Assembly: GCA_963930645.1 (NCBI GenBank)
Contig: OZ005655.1
Span: 132,645,626 to 132,709,625, forward strand
Origin: Salticus scenicus
Taxonomy: Eukaryota; Arthropoda; Arachnida; Araneae; Salticidae
Length of the DNA: 64,000 bases
Direction: 5' to 3'
Positions 1 through 11,007 of the stretch are shown in pieces. A program made the position numbers and the translations under genes. The notes under the pieces were generated by a model, which had not been told where the DNA came from, did not search any database, and worked only from the letters and a program-made list of their open reading frames with translations. Position 1 is the first letter of the stretch. Every line of letters starts with the position of its first letter.

Positions 1-1840
1 CCTCTCAAAAGTTGTTGCACTTTTGTTAATAGAGAAAAGGGGGAGGACAGTTATTAAACAAAATGCCGCTTCATGTGCATGCTGGAGCAACACCACCTGT
101 CTGTAGCCTTCTACAGAAAGTGTTGGCTAGGGTAATAGTATTTTAAGACAAGAAGCTTTCAAAAAATGGAAATGCTAAAGATGATTTAAAAAAAAAAAAA
201 AAAAAAAAAAGAAAGGAAAAAAGGGATTGAGATTTCCACTATCCCTCTGATGAAGGAAATGAGAACAGAGTTTCACAATATCTTCAAGCATTTATTGTCG
301 GTTCAGAATTGCTTATAGTAACTATTGAAGTAGAAACAGAAAATAACATTCTGTGTTCTAGTCCGAAGTTACAAAAATGAACTAAAATATAAAAATTTGA
401 GATTTTTATGATAATGATATGGAATTTTGAGAATTCGTTTAAAAATAGTGACAAGCAATATGAACAAGACTTGCAAATATAAAACTAAAATATGTGTAAT
501 TTCATTTAATGTTTCTTTCAAAATTAATTGAAAAATTAATTTATTAAAAAAAAAAAAAAAAAAACTGAATAAGTGAAAATATTTATATAAAATTAACACT
601 TAAAGTCACCAATTTTTACTCTGAAAATTGGTTTAAATTTCAGCTGTGAAACAGATATAAGTAATTGATTACACAAAAATTTTCAGTCAAACTTATGAAT
701 AATATATATACACACGCAATATGAGAGTTTTATTCATCATTGAAATAAAATTATACAAAGAAAAATGGAAACCGATTAAAAATCCGATTAATCGATTAAT
801 GAAGTACGATTAACCCAGTTAAAACTCTTAATCGATTCCCACCCCTATTAAAAATTGATTGCAAAAGATTTTGTTATTGAAATAAGTATATGTATAAAAG
901 AAGACAGTTCATTAAGGGTGATATTTATATGTATATACATGTATATCTATTAAGTAAAGGGGTAAAATAATGTTTTCAGATTTTTTATTTTTTATTCTTT
1001 TAATGTAATTAGATTTTTGATATGTAAACTTAAATACTATATATTAACAACGAACAGTTTTAGTTTTAGATATTGGTGCCTTCACTTACAATTGTGTTTA
1101 ACTCCCATTTTGTCTATGTCATAAACATGATCATCCTTATTATTATTCATATTATAGGTTTTTCAATTTTTCTCAATTTATTTTTGGTTAACCCTATATT
1201 TCAGGTTTTTATGAATTGTGCAGCATTTGAAATATGATTTTTAATGATTAAAGATAAAAAAAAAAAAAATGTGAATTTGAATGGTTTTTGGATGATTAAG
1301 AGCAAGAGAATATGTTAAAGAAATATTTTAATGATTTTCTCAAAATCAGAAAAATAGTGTTTTAATTTTTGCTTATATAAAGGTAAAAAATGTCTAGGAG
1401 AAATTTATCAATATCGTTGAAGTGGAAAAGTAAATAAGGAAGGAGCAGGTAATGGGAAATAAATAATAATAATAATAATAAAGAAACAATGCCTGCTTTC
1501 CTCTTTTTTTTTTTTAATGAAGACAAATCAGGAAAAGTTTATTAAAAAATTGAAAATAGAAATAGAAATATGAAGAAGCTTTTGCCTCCCAAATATTGAG
1601 TATAAAAATTGAATTTGCTTTTATATACAAAAAATTAAAATAACTTGAGAAAGCATTTATACTCGGAAAAAAAAAAAAAAAAAAAAAAGGAAAAGCAACT
1701 TATGTAAATATTGTTTAAGTTTTAATCGAGACTAAGAAATTTTTAGAATAAGATATTTTAATTCTTTTTTTTCCCCAAAAAATATTGGCCGCACAAAAAT
1801 ATTCAAATATATTAAGGACTATATAAGGAAATAGTTGAAA
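1..1840. other. AT-rich DNA with no supported gene
   Basis: Apart from the motif at 781-848, I see only poly(A) runs (about 188-210, 546-564, 1256-1270, 1670-1688) and an AAT microsatellite near 1465. No open frame here looks like a protein. Confidence 0.6.
781..848. repeat. Short dispersed-repeat end with nested ATCGATTAAT motifs
   Basis: Several overlapping copies of an ATCGATTAA-like motif are followed by CCCACCCCTA. Read on the minus strand it starts TAGGGGTGGGAATCG, which resembles the terminus of a small DNA transposon. I could not find the opposite end nearby, so this is probably a fragment. Confidence 0.3.
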
Positions 1841-1841
1841 T

Positions 1842-2895
1842 TGTATTTTCATTTTTATTAACCATTTTAACACTTTCCAACAATGTTTAAGCGTGAATAT
1901 GATTTGAATTAACCCCTGTATGTGTTTAACTATCCGTTTGTCCATCTGCTCGCCTTCAACGCCCGTAAATATTTTCCGAATTTCTTCAAAATAATATATA
2001 TTATTCAAGTTCACTATGGAATATTTTGTATTTAAAATGGCACAAATAGGCTCTATACAACTGGTTTGTGTACAAGGACACCCCATAAAATACCAATTCA
2101 TTCCATTTTAGGAAAGACTTTTTATAAATAGCAATTAAATAATACTAAAAGGAGTCTTGGCGCTAGATTATTAAAACCGGTAAAAACTACAACATCAGAA
2201 ACGCCAAAGAAAAATATTTGGTAAGCATACAGCTGTTTCGGTAGCCTTAAGCGTACCGTCTTCAGTGCATAATGAAATCTGGAACTGGAGAAGTGCTCGT
2301 ATATACAGAAGAGGGACCGAATTCTTTATGCACTGAAGACGGTACGCTTAAGGCTACCGAAACAGCTGCATGCTTACCAAATATTTTTCTTTGGCGTTTC
2401 TGACGTTGTAGTTTTTACTGGTTTTAACATTTAAATAACATTTTACGAAAAAACTCATAACGAAATTTAGATTTACTGTTAATATACTAAAATAATGTTG
2501 TGTATGGAATATGATATATTCAGCATTCAGATTTGTAGGGCTATACCAAATTATACAATTACATTCAGGGCTGTGATTAGAATCTAAGGAGTGAATTTTC
2601 CATTGCATTACGCATTTTTAACCCTTTCCAGTAATGTTTAAGAGTGATCATGTATTTAACTGGAAATTGCTAGACTTGCATTTCCATTTGTGTTAAGCAT
2701 TTTCAACGCTTTCGAACAATGTTTAAGAGTTAGTTTGAATTCAAGTAATGCATATGTCTGGCTTTCTGTCTGTTGTGTAATAACGTAGTAAAAGAACGTA
2801 AAAAGTTAAACAATGCAATGAGTGCGTAGACTTGGGAAGTGTTAATGATCAATGTAAACCGCATTATTTTTCATTCTTGTTCAATTTATGTATAT
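1842..2895 (+). repeat. Old dispersed repeat, copy 1, interrupted by a foldback element
   Basis: The pieces 1842-2150 and about 2430-2890 align in order with 25397-26060. Shared landmarks are 'aacactttc(c/t)aacaatg', 'ttcttcaaaat(a/g)atata', 'gttcactatgg', 'gtgtaca(a/g)ggacac' and 'gttaaa(c/t)(a/g)atgcaatgag'. The foldback element at 2154-2428 is absent from the second copy. A related stretch near 3240-3420 contains 'attcagatatattaggactat'. No coding potential was seen. Confidence 0.6.
2154..2428. mobile_element. Foldback (snapback) element with arms of about 100 bp
   Basis: Left arm 2171-2273 is nearly the exact reverse complement of right arm 2325-2427, with about 50 bp between them. The flanks 'attaaataa' (about 2144-2152) and 'atttaaataa' (about 2429-2438) look like a 9-10 bp target duplication. 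The uninterrupted repeat copy near 25680 has one such sequence and no insert. The right arm contains CTGAAGACGG...TACCGAAAC, a hammerhead-like core of the sort reported in Penelope-like elements; this resemblance is inference only. The outer left 17 bp have no partner on the right. Confidence 0.7.
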
Positions 2896-3571
2896 AGGAC
2901 TTGGAAAATATCTCCCAAATAAAAGTGGACGACGATTGATACTGAGCTTCTTCTAGCTTCAGAGGTTAATTGCTCCCTGTCTATATGTGTTAATAGAAAT
3001 AATATATCAAGAAATGGAAAGTCCGTATTTGTATTCCTAAATTTGTATGCCGATGGGGATATTACTGCTTAAAACTTTTCATGAAGGTTGGACAAAAAAA
3101 GTTTGACTACAGGCACATACAAGATAATTAAAATATATTAAGTCTACGTGCGAAATTTAACGTTGTTACCTTTCAACATATTTAGACTGTACTAAACATA
3201 ATTAAAATAACATAGGTATTTTATATGCACAAAAGATTTATTCATTTAAAATATAATATGGAACGTATTTACCATTGGTTAAAATGGTACACCAAAGAAT
3301 TCAGATATATTAGGACTATAGTTAGAAATTTGCTTAAAGTGCATTCCAAGTTGTGTTATGAGTTGTTTTCGGTTTGTTAACTGTATGCGCAATATGAGAT
3401 GCGTATGCAATTTATTGTTAAAGCTGCATATCAGTCAGATTCATCTTTTTTTCTTCCCTCCTATGTTATCCCATGGTTTTTTTGTAGCTTCTTATTATAT
3501 AGGTCTCTCATTCAATTCTGTTTTTTGAATAATACTCGTTAAACAATTCCCATTTTAGTTTAGGAAGCAAT

Positions 3572-3574
3572 TTG

Positions 3575-3608
<34 letters not shown>
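3572..3608. repeat. Poly(A) run
   Basis: An uninterrupted A run of more than 30 bases. It creates poly-lysine and poly-phenylalanine frames on the two strands that are not genes. Confidence 0.9.
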
Positions 3609-3610
<2 letters not shown>

Positions 3611-4224
3611 AAACTCATAAATGAACACTGTCGGAATGTTCGTAATGAAGAGATTTCCAAACCTTCTATTGTTACCCACCGCTGGCCTCATGCTCATTGT
3701 TCTGATTTTTCTAAAGCTAACATAATTTCTTCTCCTATCACCTCTTCCCATCTGGATATTCACGAGGGTTTTATATATTTAAAATTCGAAAAATCTTGTT
3801 AATGATATTTCTTCCACTCCATTCTTGGCTGATGTTTAGAAATTACTCACGCAACTTCGTTTTCGTTTATTTTTGATTTTTTTATATCATTTAAATTTTT
3901 AATTTAATTAATTTATTTTCTTATTTCTCTGTTATAATTCTAGTTACACCAGTATTTCTATTTACATTTGACTTTATTTGTTTTTGCTCTTGACTTAAAT
4001 CGGCTTCGTGCATTGCCGCTTTGTTTGCAGCACTCGTAACTACTTTGTTTACCTAATGAAGGATGACGTCTTTTTTCGACCGGAAACAATTCTTGCAAGT
4101 TCTTGCATTTTATGGCATTTATTAAAAGTTTTGCACTTATTAAAAATAAAAGTAATCTTTTAATTGAAAAGAAATACCATAAATATTGCATTTTAAATTC
4201 TCTTTTTAAATATTAATAAACCTT

Positions 4225-4575
4225 TTCTTACTTTCTTCTATATTCAACTGAAGAAAGTATTGGATTCGTAAAAGTTTTCGACCTCAGGTTATCGATGGTT
4301 TTACACGTTTCAAGAGGTCTAGAACACGATTTGTGAATTTTTAGAAAATGTGTGTCTATCTGTGTGTGTGACAAAATTTTGTGGCAACTGTATCACAGGA
4401 ACTACGCAGAGAATTTCATAAAATTTAATACGTAGTTTAACCTTGACATAATTTAATTTCTATCAAATTTTGGTGGAAATCTTTCAACAGTGGCGGTTGC
4501 CAACCCGCTTTTTCTAAATTTTTAACATAGCGGTATAGGACAAAATTTCGTATAATTGTACATAAAGAGAATTAT
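4225..4575 (-). repeat. Hairpin-ended microsatellite repeat, 3' part, minus strand
   Basis: On the minus strand this ends with the hairpin CAATACTTTCTTC...GAAGAAAGTAA (plus 4225-4265). Internally it has a GT/CA microsatellite (about 4350-4375). The order of blocks matches the reverse complement of 45400-45798: 'tttagaaaatgt', a microsatellite, 'tgtatcaca(g)gaac', 'tttttaacat', 'ggacaaaattt'. It is diverged and 5' truncated. Confidence 0.6.
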
Positions 4576-4634
4576 TTTTAAATAATCTTTATGAAAATAA
4601 AAAGAATTATTTATAATAGTGATAGTCAAGTTAG

Positions 4635-4637
<3 letters not shown>

Positions 4638-4666
<29 letters not shown>

Positions 4667-4715
4667 GGAGCATTTCTCCCGCCCCCCCCACTGAAGGGGA
4701 AAGCGATGCTCCTAT
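4638..4715. repeat. (TA)n followed by a C-run hairpin
   Basis: A TA microsatellite (4638-4664) precedes an imperfect hairpin formed by 'ggagcat' (about 4667) and 'atgctcc' (about 4706), with a run of C and then 'aagggga' in the loop. It resembles the C-run/G-run modules at 41.3, 45.3 and 55.9 kb. Confidence 0.5.
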
Positions 4716-4738
4716 ACCCGAGGGAATTTCATTATGGG

Positions 4739-4855
4739 TACCGTAAACTGGGGTGACTTTGACACCCATCATGTTTTGTGTTTGCTGCCTTCATTTTACT
4801 CATGTAATACGAAATGCAGGTTCAAAGGGTGTCAAAGTCACCCCAGTTTACGGTA
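4739..4855. mobile_element. 117-bp MITE with 27-bp perfect TIRs
   Basis: The inverted repeat CCGTAAACTGGGGTGAC...ACCC at 4741-4767 is matched perfectly by 4827-4853. TA flanks both sides, as expected for a Tc1/mariner-type insertion. The loop of about 60 bp has no coding capacity. Confidence 0.8.
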
Positions 4856-4859
4856 TCTT

Positions 4860-6620
4860 TAGAAAGAGCCTTGTCAATACCTTAAAAACGAATGCTTGAA
4901 CCATCAGTCTGTAATAATAATAATAAAAAAAAGTTATTGATTTTCTTTCATTTATATATATTAGAAAAAAAAAACCCTTAGGAAAAAAAATCATGTTTTC
5001 TTAAGATGCATATAAAGAATAAAATTGACTTTCATTGAATATTTAGTGCTATACTACTTCTCTAGGATGAAAATCTTTTGAATTCATCACGGAAGTAATT
5101 TTAATAAATAATAATTTTAATAAATTATTTTTACAGAGTGAAATTTGTATAGAAAAATATAGAAGAAAGTTATATGGTAGCTACAGCATACTAGTTTTCC
5201 TTTAAAACTAGGACCATGTTTATAGATAGGACTATGTTTCATGGTAGCTCTTTAGTAAACAGATTTTTTGGTAAGGTAGTTGATAAAAAGCTAAATATTG
5301 TATTTGAAAAACATAAAAACTAACTGAAAAAAATTCTGTTACAATTTCCTTCTCAACACTGTTATAAAAAGAAGAAGAGGAAGAAGAAAAAAGAAAGGCT
5401 GCTAAAAATAGAAAATTTTTATAAAAGTAGAAAATTTTCTACATGAGATTTATGTTTTCTAAAACTACTAACAAAGCCTTGGTTCGGCAACGAACCGAAT
5501 TCCGAATGCGGGAAAAAAAAAAATCAAACTCGAAATGTACAAAACTCGGCCTGATGCTGACTGTGTGCCAACAGATCAAAGTTTGTTAACGAAACCATTT
5601 TTCAATTCATGAAATCAATGTAGGTAGTGAATCAACGAAGGCTTTTCTCGCTTTGCTGGTCACTATATTTAAAGGAAACTCTTTTCTATATCGCTATACA
5701 AATAAAAATAAAATTTAAAGAAATCATGAAATTGCTTTAAAGACCGCTTTGGTTTCCCATTGCCTTCAGCAGTGACGCACTGATTCACCACAGACTCTCG
5801 AGTGTCTGTTCCTATTACCTGTGAAAATAGCTTACCAGTGGGTTTCCATTTGGGTGCTTATCAGATGACAGTTTCGAAACGGACAGTATCGAAAAAATTG
5901 AAGTAGCCATTTTATATCTGAATCCCAGTTACATATGAACAACACTATCCGTGGTGTACATAATATTTTCTTTCAAATTATTTTCTCTATTTATTTGATT
6001 TATTCGATCAACCATAAAATGACAACAATTTCATACCAAATATAATATTACAATGTGCTATGATCGGCTACGTCTATCGCATGAAACAATTTTTGTGGTT
6101 ATAATAGTAGTTGAGTTAGGTAATAGTAGTTGGTATATAGAAAAATAAATAATGAAAGAATGAACTATGGAAACCTGATCATGGTACACCCTTAACGTAG
6201 CTAACTCTGGCGACTTTTGAATTTTTATCTTCACTTCAGACAAAAGTACATAATTTATATTATTATTACTTTTTGTTTCTTTCTTTTCTTTTCGTTTTCC
6301 TTTCCTTTCCTTTTTTTTATTTTCTGTTTTTCAATATTTTATAATTCATTTATATTTTTTATGCTCTACTTGGCTTAAAGTGGCTTTTACGAAAGTGGAG
6401 TCCTTGGCGAAAAATGTCCGATCTGTATCAGCATCAAAATTTTAAAAATTACCCAAGATTATCAGTAAGTAAAGCTCTTTAATGTAATGCTGAATTAGCT
6501 TTCATGCCAAGTGCGATTCATTCGTGCCAGAAACATACTATTTAACAGAAGGGGGAAAAATCTAAAATTGAGGTATATTATTTTTTTTTTAATTTTTTAA
6601 CTCCATTTTCATATTTTCAT
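4860..6620. other. Non-coding AT-rich DNA
   Basis: Apart from the motif near 5640, I see no gene here. A less AT-rich patch at 5745-5885 is not recognisable. A small inverted repeat 'agaaaatttt...aaaattttct' lies at about 5412-5441. Confidence 0.5.
5640..5690 (+). repeat. Repeat start related to 'ctagcaggctttgcccgcttcgctgg'
   Basis: The string 'ctcgctttgctggtcactatatttaaa' resembles the motif at 53822 and more weakly 44633. It may mark one end of the same dispersed repeat family. The other end was not found. Confidence 0.35.
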
Positions 6621-6640
6621 TTTTTTATGTGCAGAGCAAA

Positions 6641-6675
<35 letters not shown>

Positions 6676-7319
6676 GGTGGTTCGAAAAAAACTTTTTTTT
6701 AAATTTCAGATCGCTATAGTGCACAAAAGTTGCCATTGGTATAGACATGAAAAAAGCACTAATTATTATTTTTTAATAAATTTGTCTTCCGGTCGCGCAA
6801 TGCCATCAAAGTTAGCAAAAAAATGTGAAAAACCTTAATTTTTCATAATTTTTTTAAGTACGCCAGATGGTTTTAATTGCGTTCCTATACCATGAATTAA
6901 TTACTAAAAGTATGTAAAATCAATATATATGCAATTTTTATACATTTGTTTCATATCTTCCGGTCGCGCAATATAGTACAAAATGAGTAAAATTAGTAGT
7001 TTTTGCAAAATTTTAAAGTTTGACTATTTAGTACATTTTAATCATACGACTTTTAGAGATGCTATAGTTTAATTCTATTACAATAATATATTTAAAATCC
7101 AAGCATATAAGATAAACGTGGCTATAAGATAGGCGTAGCGTACGTGACGAATGCCAGCGATGCGCGCTCAGCGCAGCCAATCGCAGCCATTATCGTTTCC
7201 CGGTATTTTCTTCAGTCTGCTTCAGCTAGCTCTAGTCATTACTAGATTGTGTTGTGCTTAAGTACGTATTCTACTTTTGCGTTCAGTGTTTGTACTTGAT
7301 TACGACAGTTATTGTTACA

Positions 7320-7745
7320 ATGGATGTACCAATGAAAGTTGGTATAGGTACAATAAGTAGAAAAGAATTTGAGTGCCCTATTTTTGATCACCCATGAGAC
7401 TTGTTGCACAACAAGCTTCCTACTCATGAAAATGTCCTTCGCTGCTGCTTTCAACAGAGATTCAACCTAGCTGTGACAATACACAACAAGAGTGTATCTT
7501 TTTCAAGAGTAGCCTAAACAGTAGCAAAGAAAATTATAGGTTTATATGACAAAGCCTCGATCCCAACTGTTACGGAGTACAGAGTCATCTAGCTAATTAG
7601 TTCTTACTACGAATCATACAGTAAACTCAAAAAGTCGTTTCATCGTGACAAAGATAAACCAGCATTCAAACTTAAACTTGACAATTTCAAGGAGAAAGGA
7701 TGCTCTCTTTTTGATGTCGCGACGTGTAAATGTGCAAGTACATAA
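7320..7745 (+). pseudogene. Decayed reading frame, left copy, unidentified element protein
   Basis: A frame starting at an ATG aligns with the right-hand copy: 'VGIGTISRKEFECPIF', 'LLHNKLPTHENVLRCC' and, in another frame, 'DKASIPTVTEYRVI'. It is broken by an in-frame TGA after 'DHP', a frameshift/stop region near 7510 and a TAG after 'YRVI'. The region 'FDVATCKC' suggests a small Cys cluster, which family members probably carry just after the point where the palindrome centre cuts the copy. I do not recognise a catalytic domain. This is the N-terminal portion of a transposon-encoded protein of unknown class, and its function cannot be assigned. Confidence 0.6.
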
Positions 7746-7812
7746 ACCTTAATTCCAAAGGTGGAATTTTTTTTCTTCTTTCCCAAATGCAGTTCACACT
7801 TAGAAGACATAC

Positions 7813-8273
7813 TCATGTATCTGGAGATTTCTTACATGAACAGTCATTAGCAACAATTACAAATTTACATGCCGCAATATCAAAAAGAGAGCATCCTTTC
7901 TTCTTGAAATTGTCAAGTTTAAGTTTGAATGCTGGTTTATCTTTGTCACGATGAAACGACTTTCTGAGTTTACTGTATGATTCGTAGTAAGAACTAATTA
8001 GCTGGATGACTCTGTACTCCGTAACTGTTGGGATCGAGGCTTTGTCATATAAACCGATAATTTTCTTTGCCACTGTTGAGGCTTCTTTTGAAAAGATACA
8101 CTCTTGTTGTTTATTGTCACAGCTAGGTTGAATCTCTGTTCAAAGCAGCAGCGAAGGACATCTTCATGAGTAGGAAGCTTGTTGTGTAACAAGTCTCGAG
8201 GGTGACCAAAAATAGGGCACTTAAAATCTTTTATAGTTATTGTACCTGTACCAACTTTCTTTGGCATGTCCAT
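7813..8273 (-). pseudogene. Decayed reading frame, right copy, unidentified element protein
   Basis: The minus-strand frame begins MDMPKKVGTGTITIKDFKCP and is more intact than the left copy. One frameshift near 8075 separates 'KSVSFQKKPQQW' from 'AKKIIGLYDKASIPTV'. The second part reads through 'FKLKLDNFKKKGCSLFDIAACK' fragments to a TGA after 'KSPDT'. Comparing the two copies shows which lesions are private to each, so both derive from a longer intact parent. A Cys-rich stretch (CKF...NDCSCKK) may be a metal-binding patch. No DDE, RT or helicase motif is present in the retained half. Confidence 0.6.
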
Positions 8274-9099
8274 TGTATCAATAACTGCCGTATTCAAGTA
8301 CAAACACTGAACGCAAAAGTAGACAGAAAAATAAGGACTTAAGTACAACACAATCTAGTACTGATTCGAGCTAGCGGCATGAGCAGACTGAAGGAAATAG
8401 CGGGAAACGATATTGGCTGCGACTGGCTGCGCTGCGCGCGCATCGCTGACATTTGTCACGTACGCGAATGCCAGCGTACGTTTATACAGTATAGGTATAC
8501 TATACTATACGTTATTATAAACGTATACGTTGTACGTATACGTTTATAGCGTACATCTATCTTATAGCCACGTTTATCTTATATGCTTGGATTTTAAATA
8601 TATTATTGTAATAGAATTAAACTATAACATCTCTAAAAGTCGTATGATTAAAATGTACTAAACAGATAAACTTCGAAATTTTGCAAAAAGTACTCATTTT
8701 ACTCATTTTGTACTATGATGAGCGACCGGAAGATATGAAACAAATGTATAATAAAAGCATATATATTGATTTTAAATACTTTTAGTAGTTAATTCATGGG
8801 ATAGAAACGCAATTAAAATTATCTGGCGTGCTTAAAAAAATTATGGAAAATTAAGGTTTTTCACATTTTTTTGCTAATTTCGATGGCATTGCGCGACCGG
8901 AAGACAAATTAATAAAAAAATAATAATTAGTGCTTTTTTCATGTCTATACCAATGGCAACTTTTGTGCACTATAGCGATCTGAAATTTAAAAAAAAGTTT
9001 TTTGCGAACCACCCTAATATATATATTCGCTTGAAAGCATATTTTATTTAATGTTACAAAAAAAAAAAAAGTAATTTTTTTTGGCAACAATTAAAAATT

Positions 9100-9362
9100 T
9101 AAATGTCCATTTTTAAAGCTTTTACCAGGTTATTATTTTCACATTTTAATTAATTTTAAAAAATCTAATCAAAATTTCGTTACAAATAAGATACCAAATG
9201 AAAGGGACATTTTTTCTGAATCTGTCGGTTTAATTAACTCATCGACAGGACAATTAGATTTTTTTTTAATTAACTAAAGTATGAAAAGCTGGTGGCAACT
9301 TGCGTCAACACACAGACGAACAGGAAGAAATCTCTCTTAGCCATTTATATATAGAGAGATAG
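9100..9362 (+). repeat. Repeat with terminal TCTCTCT...AGAGAGA hairpin
   Basis: The block ends 'aacacacagacgaacagg' and then the hairpin TCTCTCT-TAGCCATTTATATAT-AGAGAGA at 9331-9361. The layout (degenerate microsatellite, short block, terminal hairpin) parallels the AGAAAGTA-ended repeats elsewhere in the window, with a different hairpin sequence. Confidence 0.4.
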
Positions 9363-10045
9363 AATTTTATTTAGTTTAAAATTACACCTCAATCTATCGA
9401 GCAAAAAAAAAAAAAAAAAAAAAAAGTTTACATATCCGTTATTTAACATGCTATCGCCCCACAAATTCATCCATAAATTCTACTGGGACTATATTAACAT
9501 ATCCTAAAGTTACAGATCATTTCTTCACTTAACGATACAGGGTAATTCAGGGTAATTACAAACATTATTGATTTTTAAATGTTGTCGTAACCTAATCGGC
9601 TTTGAAAAACATGATGATGACGTAATTCTTTGCATACTCAGTGTTTGAAAACATTTTATCACGAGATAAGTTTTTAAATTGAAAAAAAAAAAAAAACATG
9701 AAATCATTAAATTCATTTTTTTACTTATTTTTATTTCATATTATTTCACGCGCACTTTTTATTTCCTAATTCAAAATTATTAAAAAAAACTTTTTCGATA
9801 TCGCTTGTAACGATACTGATTATTATTAATTTTCTTTTCTTTTACTTTCAATAATAATAATAAAAAAAAAGATTTTGATGAAATTCTGCTTTAACATCAC
9901 TTTCAAATTATTAAATTATATTTTCGATAAATTTTAGATTTCGATAAATGTCCAACTATCGAAAAATGATTTCGACAAATGTCCAACTATCGAAAACGAC
10001 AACGCAAAAATCCCAGATTGAGACTAATAGGCCCTCAGTCCTAAA

Positions 10046-10078
<33 letters not shown>

Positions 10079-10195
10079 TTTTTTGGTAAGTAGATAAAAT
10101 TTGCATTTATTTGGCAGAGAGAGAGAGATAGAGCTTTGAGACTATAGTAACAATATCTTTTTGTCTAGAATGATTCATATTAAATCAATTCTTAG
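9363..10195. other. AT-rich DNA, no gene
   Basis: Poly(A) runs lie at about 9402-9424 and 10039-10076. A short direct duplication 'cgataaatgtccaactatcgaaaa' versus 'cgacaaatgtccaactatcgaaaa' is seen at 9942-10000. Nothing here supports a gene. Confidence 0.5.
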
Positions 10196-10290
10196 TAACA
10201 GTGCACAGTATTTTGTATGCAGTGGACAGAACAAACACCCATTCCCGCACCGGGTTTCGAGCCCAGGACCTAAGGGATAAATCTGTAACT
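10196..10290 (-). repeat. tRNA-derived SINE fragment
   Basis: On the minus strand the segment contains a T-arm-like stem-loop CCGGG around TTTCGAGCC (plus), that is CTGGGCTCGAAACCCGG, a good B box within a paired stem. It is followed by GTGCGGGAATGGGTG. The A-box half is not clear, so I call a truncated SINE rather than a tRNA gene. Confidence 0.5.
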
Positions 10291-10299
10291 AATGATAAA

Positions 10300-10631
10300 A
10301 AATTTATTTGGTGATTACATATACATATATATATATATATTATTGTTATTATTATTATTTTTTTTTTTTTTGCAGAGCAAAACAAGTCGTACTTTGATGG
10401 GAAGTAATATTGTTGTTTACAATTTGGTGGTCTCTAGTTTGATCCTAGTTAGTAAAACTGGAGAAGTTTATTTAATGCGAAATTTTTACGTATAAACAAC
10501 GTAAAAGATCTGTTGTGTACGAATATTCTCTGTATTATTCTGCTACCGAAAATTTTTGTCAACGTATTTTTCGATTAGAATACGAGCATTTTCTGTCAAA
10601 TTCTCTGCTAGGAATTTTCTATAATATAACA

Positions 10632-10668
<37 letters not shown>

Positions 10669-10971
10669 GTATAAAGATTATTCCTTTTAAAGTCTATAAA
10701 ATTTTGGAGTTGTCTACAGAAAATAAAATTTTATAGAACGTGGATTCTAAGCGTGAATCTTTAACAAAGAAATTCACGGTTTGCGTATGAATACAATTTT
10801 CCATACACTTTTTACGAGTTTGTTTCATTTTCTTAGGATGAGTTTGGCAAATAATCGATTCCTCAGCTTGCATATTATGTGAAGTATATTTTACTTTCAA
10901 AAATTTCAGAAATCAATCACAGTTAATCTTTTGTTCTGTCCGCATCTTTAATAATGGAATTTGTTAACACA

Positions 10972-11007
<36 letters not shown>

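Larger units (their letters stand above)
6675..9014. mobile_element. 2.3-kb palindrome of two head-to-head element halves
   Basis: The sequence from GGGTGGTTCGAAAAAAAC (6675) inward matches the reverse complement of the sequence ending at 9014 for about 1.05 kb, with visible divergence. TA flanks both ends. Each arm carries a repeated motif CTTCCGGTCGCGCAAT (about 6784 and 6956) or its decayed reverse complement (about 8720, 8890), a GC-rich leader, and the same decayed reading frame. Because both ends are the same terminus, this is not a normal complete transposon but an inverted dimer of 5' halves. The family is not identified. Confidence 0.8.

Noticed and set aside
3560..3802. Small frames with poly-Lys or poly-Phe
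   Set aside because: They are produced by the A run at 3574-3608 and have no other protein feature.
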